Below are positions 58,621 to 64,000 of a stretch of DNA of 64,000 nt, piece by piece; position 1 is the first letter of the stretch, and the number at the start of each line of letters is the position of its first letter. Made by a program: the position numbers and the translations under genes. The DNA is from Imbricaverruca yamaguchii (Eukaryota > Arthropoda > Thecostraca > Neoverrucidae): the NCBI GenBank assembly GCA_034440575.1, contig JAOTOL010001656.1:1708501-1772500 (forward strand). Direction: 5' to 3'. Under the pieces are notes generated by a model. The model had not been told where the DNA came from. It was given only the letters and a program-made list of their open reading frames with translations, and did no database searches.

Positions 58621-59261
58621 CTCAGCTTGCTGCCTACGATGGCGTCCCAACTTCATTGGTATAATGCTAAGTGCCGAAGGTGTTCGGAGAACGCGTCTTT
58701 CACCCCAGTCACGTCCCGTGGCGGAGCCCGTGGTATACATTTGTATGAGCCCTATTCACACGCCAATTCTACGAGGACGACGTTCTATGAAACCAATTTA
58801 TGGCGAGGAATCGCATGGATTAGTTGGATGGATGGAATGGAATGGAATCGCATGGAGTCCCGAAAAAGAAGGATCCGATGCTTACACTGCGCAGCGCCGT
58901 CACTTAATTCTCAGTTTGAACTATCAAGGAAGCGGCCATATGCAAATTCATGGCCCTGCAGAAACCGGGATGAAAAATCCAACCAGTTCCTGCTTATCCG
59001 TAGTGAGACCCACCTGTTCCATTAGCCGGCTCTAAAAAATGGTGATCAATAGAGCGATGTGACGAGAATGCCAGATGCGGCGGCCAGACTCGGCCGATCT
59101 CCAGACGGGCCGACTCGGCCCATCTCCAAACACTGATGGGCGATAAAATACCAAGGGATGTGTCACGGCCGCCAGTACGGTAGTGGCTACCGTCAACAAG
59201 ACTGAGATTATGATTGTTTATCTGTCATCCCAAGATCGCGGAAAGCTTGCCGCCGGTCGTG
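58621..59261. other. No gene recognised
   Basis: Near 59087-59135 a short imperfect duplication of GACTCGGCC(G/C)ATCTCCA. Otherwise nothing. Confidence 0.4.
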
Positions 59262-60274
59262 AGTCGACCGCAGCGGCGGTCTGTGGCATCGTGTGTTGCT
59301 GACGAGACCAAACACGTGACGCCGTATGGCCTGACCTGACACCATGTCGTCCAGGCGAGACCAAACACGTGACGCCGTATGGTCTGACCTGAACACCATG
59401 TCGTCCAGGCCACACCAAACACGTGACGCCGTATGGCTGACCTGACACCATGTCGTCCAGGCCACACCAAACACGTGACGCCGTATGGCCTGACCTGAAC
59501 ACCATGTCGTCCAGGCGAGACCAAACACGTGACGCCGTATGGCCTGACCTGAACACCATGTCGTCAGGCGAGACCAAACACGTGACGCCGTATGGCCTGA
59601 CCTGAACACCATGTCGTCCAGGCGAGACCAAACACGTGACGCCGTATGGCCTGACCTGAACACCATGTCGTCCAGGCGAGACCAAACACGTGACGCCGTA
59701 TGGCCTGACCTGAACACCATGTCGTCCAGGCGAGACCAAACACGTGACGCCGTATGGCCTGACCTGAACACCATGTCGTCCAGGCCACACCAAACACGTG
59801 ACGCCGTATGGCCTGACCTGAACACCATGTCGTCCAGGCGAGACCAAACACGTGACGCCGTATGGCCTGACCTGAACACCATGTCGTCCAGGCGAGACCA
59901 AACACGTGACGCCGTATGGCCTGACCTGAACACCATGTCGTCCAGGCGAGACCAAACACGTGACGCCGTATGGCCTGACCTGAACACCATGTCGTCCAGG
60001 CGAGACCAAACACGTGACGCCGTATGGCCTGACCTGAACACCATGTCGTCAGGCCACACCAAACACGTGACGCCGTATGGCCTGACCTGAACACCATGTC
60101 GTCCAGGCGAGACCAAACACGTGACGCCGTATGGCCTGACCTGAACACCATGTCGTCCAGGCGAGACCAAACACGTGACGCCGTATGGCCTGACCTGAAC
60201 ACCATGTCGTCCAGACCGAGTCGGCCGTAGTGGCGGCGGTCTGTGGCATCGTGTGTTGCTGACGAGACCAAACA
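59262..60274. repeat. 54-bp minisatellite, about 17 copies, bracketed by 40-bp direct repeats
   Basis: Units read GACCAAACACGTGACGCCGT then ATGGCCTGACCTGAACACCA and TGTCGTCCAGGCGA. Nearly every unit has a CACGTG(AC) E-box. Identical 40-bp sequences, starting GGCGGTCTGTGGCATCGTGT and ending GAGACCAAACA, lie at 59275-59314 and 60235-60274, exactly 960 bp apart. Weaker similarity extends to their left (GAGTCG(A/G)CCG). Variants within the array: GCGAGACC/GCCACACC and a missing C in TCGTC(C)AGG. Confidence 0.97.
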
Positions 60275-60750
60275 TGAGGCGCCACACCTTAGGTTAAGTT
60301 AATGCGATGTGCCAAACATGGGCGTCGCGACGATGTGGGACGGGGGGGGGAGCGTTCCTGCGAAACTTTGTCAACTTTAACAATATGCCCAAGACGCTGC
60401 GATGATACAAAATCAAGCAAACCGTTCGTTCCCCCATCATGGACCAAAGATATGCGACTACGCCCTTGGTGCCGAATTAGATAGTTTACTAAACAGTAAA
60501 AAAAAAAGTGTTGCTTACAAAATTTATATGCCTTCTTGCGGTTCCGATAGCTCATCCCCGGCATCATAAGGCCAACTGACTCTCTCGCCGGAGGATAAAT
60601 GCCACCGAGTAAAACGACTTAAATCCTGTCTTGCCATTCGAGGGGAGACCAGTGCTGGCCAGCGCTCTGGCCCATATACTCACTGCTGAATGTAAAACTC
60701 ACTGAGGGCTTAAACCCGGAGATGAAATCGAATGTAAACTTACATCTATC
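60275..60750. other. No gene recognised
   Basis: No recognisable frame; one poly-G run near 60341. Confidence 0.4.
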
Positions 60751-60840
60751 TCTCCCTCTCTCTCTCTATATATATATATTATATGCATGTATGTATACAT
60801 GTATGTATGTATAAATGCATGCATGCATGTGTGTATGCAT

Positions 60841-60873
<33 letters not shown>

Positions 60874-60880
60874 CATTTAC
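60751..60880. repeat. Mixed simple repeats (CT, TA, ATGC, CA, TA)
   Basis: Consecutive short runs: (CT)n, (TA)n, ATGTATGC-type, (AC)n, (TA)n. Confidence 0.95.
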
Positions 60881-63800
60881 ATATAACTCTAAATATACCA
60901 AGTTTTACATACCCAGCGCCACCCCCTATGCGACAGCCGAAATAAAAGGTAAATAGACCAATCAATACACTCTCTTATTACACCGATACTGCTTACAGAG
61001 TACAGCGAGCCGTCAGATTAGTTATTGATGCTGACACTCGCCACTCGAAATACGAACATATCCGCTACTTAAGATAGACCTCGATAGAAAAGAATGGACC
61101 AATGCACACCACACCACACCATCGATGTAGTCAAGAATGCATCAGTGCCAACAAATGGCCGGAACCGCCCCAACTTCCTCTATTTAAAGTTCAGTCCATA
61201 CTTCCCACCAGACGATTGAGGGAATATTTGCTGCCATCTGCCTAACAATGAATCGTTTTAGTTGTCCCATGCATTTTTTTTCAATGAAAATTAATTCTTG
61301 GATAGCGTGCTTCTGGAGTACAATCTCAGTCCCTTACGAAAATAATGATTATTATTTAATTACGTGTGGACCGGCGTGGCTACAATGAAGGATGCTGGCG
61401 ATACTACGCGGCCTTTTTTACCTATGGAAGCTGCTTCAAGCAGATGAGACACCCACACGCAGCAAAGGCCGACGACAAAATCCCTAGGCATGGCTGTCGT
61501 TTTGCGTACTTTTGAGACCGTCCTCCCCCAATCATTTTAACTTGCAACGCGGAACCCCGTTGGATCTCGAATCGCCTTGAACCCTCTCATATTTTCCAGG
61601 TATTGTCATACCCCAATAATTTCCAGAAAGCCTTTATCGCTGGGCATGGCTATTTCTAGGAAAGGCTCCTGATGGCACATGACCTCGTGGTGACACGAGT
61701 ACGTTCGCCTCAAACCACCACATTTCTGCTACAAAGTCGCCGGAGATGAAGAGGCCAGGGTGTTGCCACGCTACCGGTGGGCAGCTGGGGTCATGTGCCC
61801 TCACTCGGCGCGCCTCTGCCGGCCGCCCCGGGCCTGCCCTGCACGCTGGCGACATCTGGACAGACCCGACCGTCGCAGCACCGCCACCTGTCACGGCCAA
61901 CAACCGCCGGCGGCGCTGCTCGTCGGGCTGCACACAAGGCATATCTCTCCGGGAAGCATGCGCATGCGCGGTCAGTCCTCTGTAAAAAAAAACAAACATG
62001 GTGGATGAGGGGCAAACTTCGAAATACATTCCTCGAAAAAGTGAGATAAAAAAATTGATGTGCTCGAAATGTCGGAGGGCATATCCTCCACAGCCGACTG
62101 GCCCCGTTCCTCATACAAATGCACGCATGACTTCCAGAAATTCACCTGAATTTCCGTGCATCGCAACAGCCAGCTTTGCGACCCAGCAAAGCTTGGAGCA
62201 GCTCGCGTTCTTGACAAATGAAGCATATTGGAACTGTTTTGGGCAGACGAGTTAGGTACACATCGCCTCTCCCCACAGCTGACAATCCTTGCATGTTCGC
62301 GCGTCTCCAAAATGCGCACCGCTACTGGGGAAGATTCCCCTTCTAGATATAGTTATTCGGATTGCTAAGAGTCACGAAGGACATAATGTAGCATATCTCA
62401 ATTGAACGGTATGGACGGCGTGGCACACATATACATTACAGGTTAAAGAATTCAGAATAAATTATCGCCCACCGTGATGTTTGTCATGTGTTCCCCAATC
62501 TCACGGGGCAGAAAACGTTCGACTGGCGCTAAAACCATCCGACGTTCCAGCTGGCCCTTTTTGGCGTCGGCTGGTTGCTATCTAGCCACCAGCCAGCCGG
62601 TGGCTAGTCAACATCAGACCACTGGCTGCCATCTCGCCACCAGCGAGCTATTCTACATTAGATGACTGGCAGCTAGAGGAAATTTTTCCAGCAAGCAAAA
62701 GTCGCATAGATGCTCATGACATGCACGTATTGCGTATTCAGCGTATGTAACTGAGCCAGAATTGCTCAACCTGGTTGTGGGGTGGTCCCAGTAGTGATAT
62801 TTTATATACCTTTGAGGGGGCAATTGCCCCCCCGCGATGTTGGGTTTGCCCTTCAAATAATTTCATATCTTACAATGGGACCCTATGGAGTGTGCCTCCA
62901 ATCCATTTGGGCCTGCCCATTGCCTTCATGATTTTTTTCCCCCGCCCCCGCCAGTAACGTTCAGAAATTAACACCCGTGGGGGGTCTGCATATTCTGGTC
63001 CGGTTAGACTTCGCACCAGGTGTCGTCCCGTGAACAACGCCCGAAAAATGTTCCAATTTTAACGTGGAACCAACCACAACCGGACCGTAACACTTACAAC
63101 ATGAATGAGACAACGTTGTATTTACACGCCATCAAAATATACAAAATAGCAGACATCTTACCACAGCAACACAGCAACCGGGGAAGCGATGAATGGCAGC
63201 TACTGCCGACTTTGGATAAGTGAAAACTAACCTCATAGGCGTTACATGAAAAAACGAGTTTAAAATGGCTTTGACCTGCCCAACGCACAGACGGAAATAG
63301 CCTCCACTTCAGTGTTCGACACTGTTGCCATCGTACGTATAAAAAGATGTCTAGTACCTCCGGTCGAACTAAACATAAAGCCGGTGTGCATGAGAGCCAG
63401 TAACTTGCACACACCGAGTCCGGATCAGACTCAAGCGCTATTATTCACTCTCAGCCTGGAAAACTTGAGCGTGTGTAACCCGGGAACACAAACATACGCA
63501 CACTCACATATCAAACTGCAGTCGATGATCAGGCCATCCGATGGTATTTCAGTCGCGGTGCACATCTTTGAGCCGATGGGATAATGATGCTGACCAGATG
63601 ATAATGATGCCAAACCAGGCGAACTCCCAACGGATGAACAGATTCACACATTACTGAACACTCGATACCGCCGGCCGGTGCAGCAAGCGCTACCTTCCAC
63701 GCTCCCATCACGGTTACAAAACCATACTACAAACTCCATCCGAAATCACTTTGCGCAGCCGACCCTCGGAAACAGTCGGCGCTCTCGCCGGACAACAGCC

Positions 63801-64000
63801 CGACACGACGACCAACGAGCTTGGACCCGGCAAGGACACTTGACTCACGTCAAGCCTGAGACCACTCAATGGACGCAGCCGATACACATCGGCCGGCAAT
63901 GGGCCGAACAGCGGCAGCTTACCAGCGTGACCGAGCTGGGCGAATGCTCAACACCAACGACATCCGGATGACACGATGACATGAGACCACATGAGGATAT
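60881..64000. other. No gene recognised; GC-rich patch at 61750-61960
   Basis: The longest frames (up to about 130 codons) lie in the GC-rich patch and overlap on both strands, so they are probably compositional. A 9-bp inverted repeat CTAGCCACC/GGTGGCTAG occurs near 62582-62607. No repeat array or RNA gene was found. Confidence 0.4.

Overview
This is eukaryotic, non-genic DNA, almost certainly from an invertebrate animal and most plausibly an arthropod. The evidence is degraded CR1-like and I-clade LINEs, a tRNA-derived SINE, hAT-type MITEs, long CA/TG/TA microsatellites and more than 20 different GC-rich minisatellites. There is no operon structure, no rRNA, no intact tRNA, and no single-copy protein gene that I can defend. 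The species cannot be fixed from the sequence alone. The long open frames are nearly all by-products of tandem repeats (for example over 800 codons at 5.6-8.0 kb).

Layout, left to right. 0-1.5 kb: a 32-bp minisatellite running off the window edge. 1.5-3.0 kb: quasi-satellite block A. 4.0-4.3 kb: a hAT-like MITE containing a tRNA-like stretch. 5.6-8.0 kb: a ~45-bp GC-rich array. 9.0-12.7 kb: a CR1-like LINE on the minus strand (ORF1 with an SGNH/esterase domain, endonuclease, RT), with a 197-bp tandem duplication on its 5' side (13.2-13.6 kb). 14.6-15.0 kb: a perfect hairpin beside a second MITE-like element. 16.1-19.5 kb: I-clade LINE copy 1 (minus). 20.4-21.8 kb: an old plus-strand LINE split by a (TA)n tract. 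22.6-24.0 kb: 43-bp and 30-bp arrays. 25.8-29.6 kb: a 23-bp array split by I-clade LINE copy 2 (minus).

29.8-32.5 kb: 43-, 35- and 38-bp arrays. 33.8-36.4 kb: quasi-satellite block B with a pyrimidine-rich extension. 37.7-44.3 kb: a run of 33-, 63/74-, 22- and 16-bp arrays, then a 2.6-kb array with a 118-bp higher-order period. 46.0-48.4 kb: quasi-satellite block C. 48.6 kb: an intact SINE with a perfect 15-bp target duplication. 49.8 kb: a hAT MITE with a perfect 8-bp target duplication. 51-53 kb: inverted ~18-bp quasi-repeats. 57.6-58.4 kb: a 79/88-bp array with a 246-bp higher-order period. 59.3-60.3 kb: a 54-bp array bracketed by identical 40-bp direct repeats. 60.3-64 kb: unremarkable DNA. 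Tandem arrays fill roughly 14 kb (about a fifth) of the window.

The most interesting threads are: (1) a previously unfamiliar interspersed repeat built from ~19-bp quasi-repeats, present three times (A, B, C), with the order of variants conserved between B and C over about 1 kb; (2) a 15-nt 3' tail shared by the SINE and I-clade LINE copy 2, pointing to a SINE/LINE partnership; (3) a small hairpin at the 5' end of both I-clade copies, with a compensatory base change between them; (4) two clear higher-order repeat structures outside any obvious centromeric satellite.
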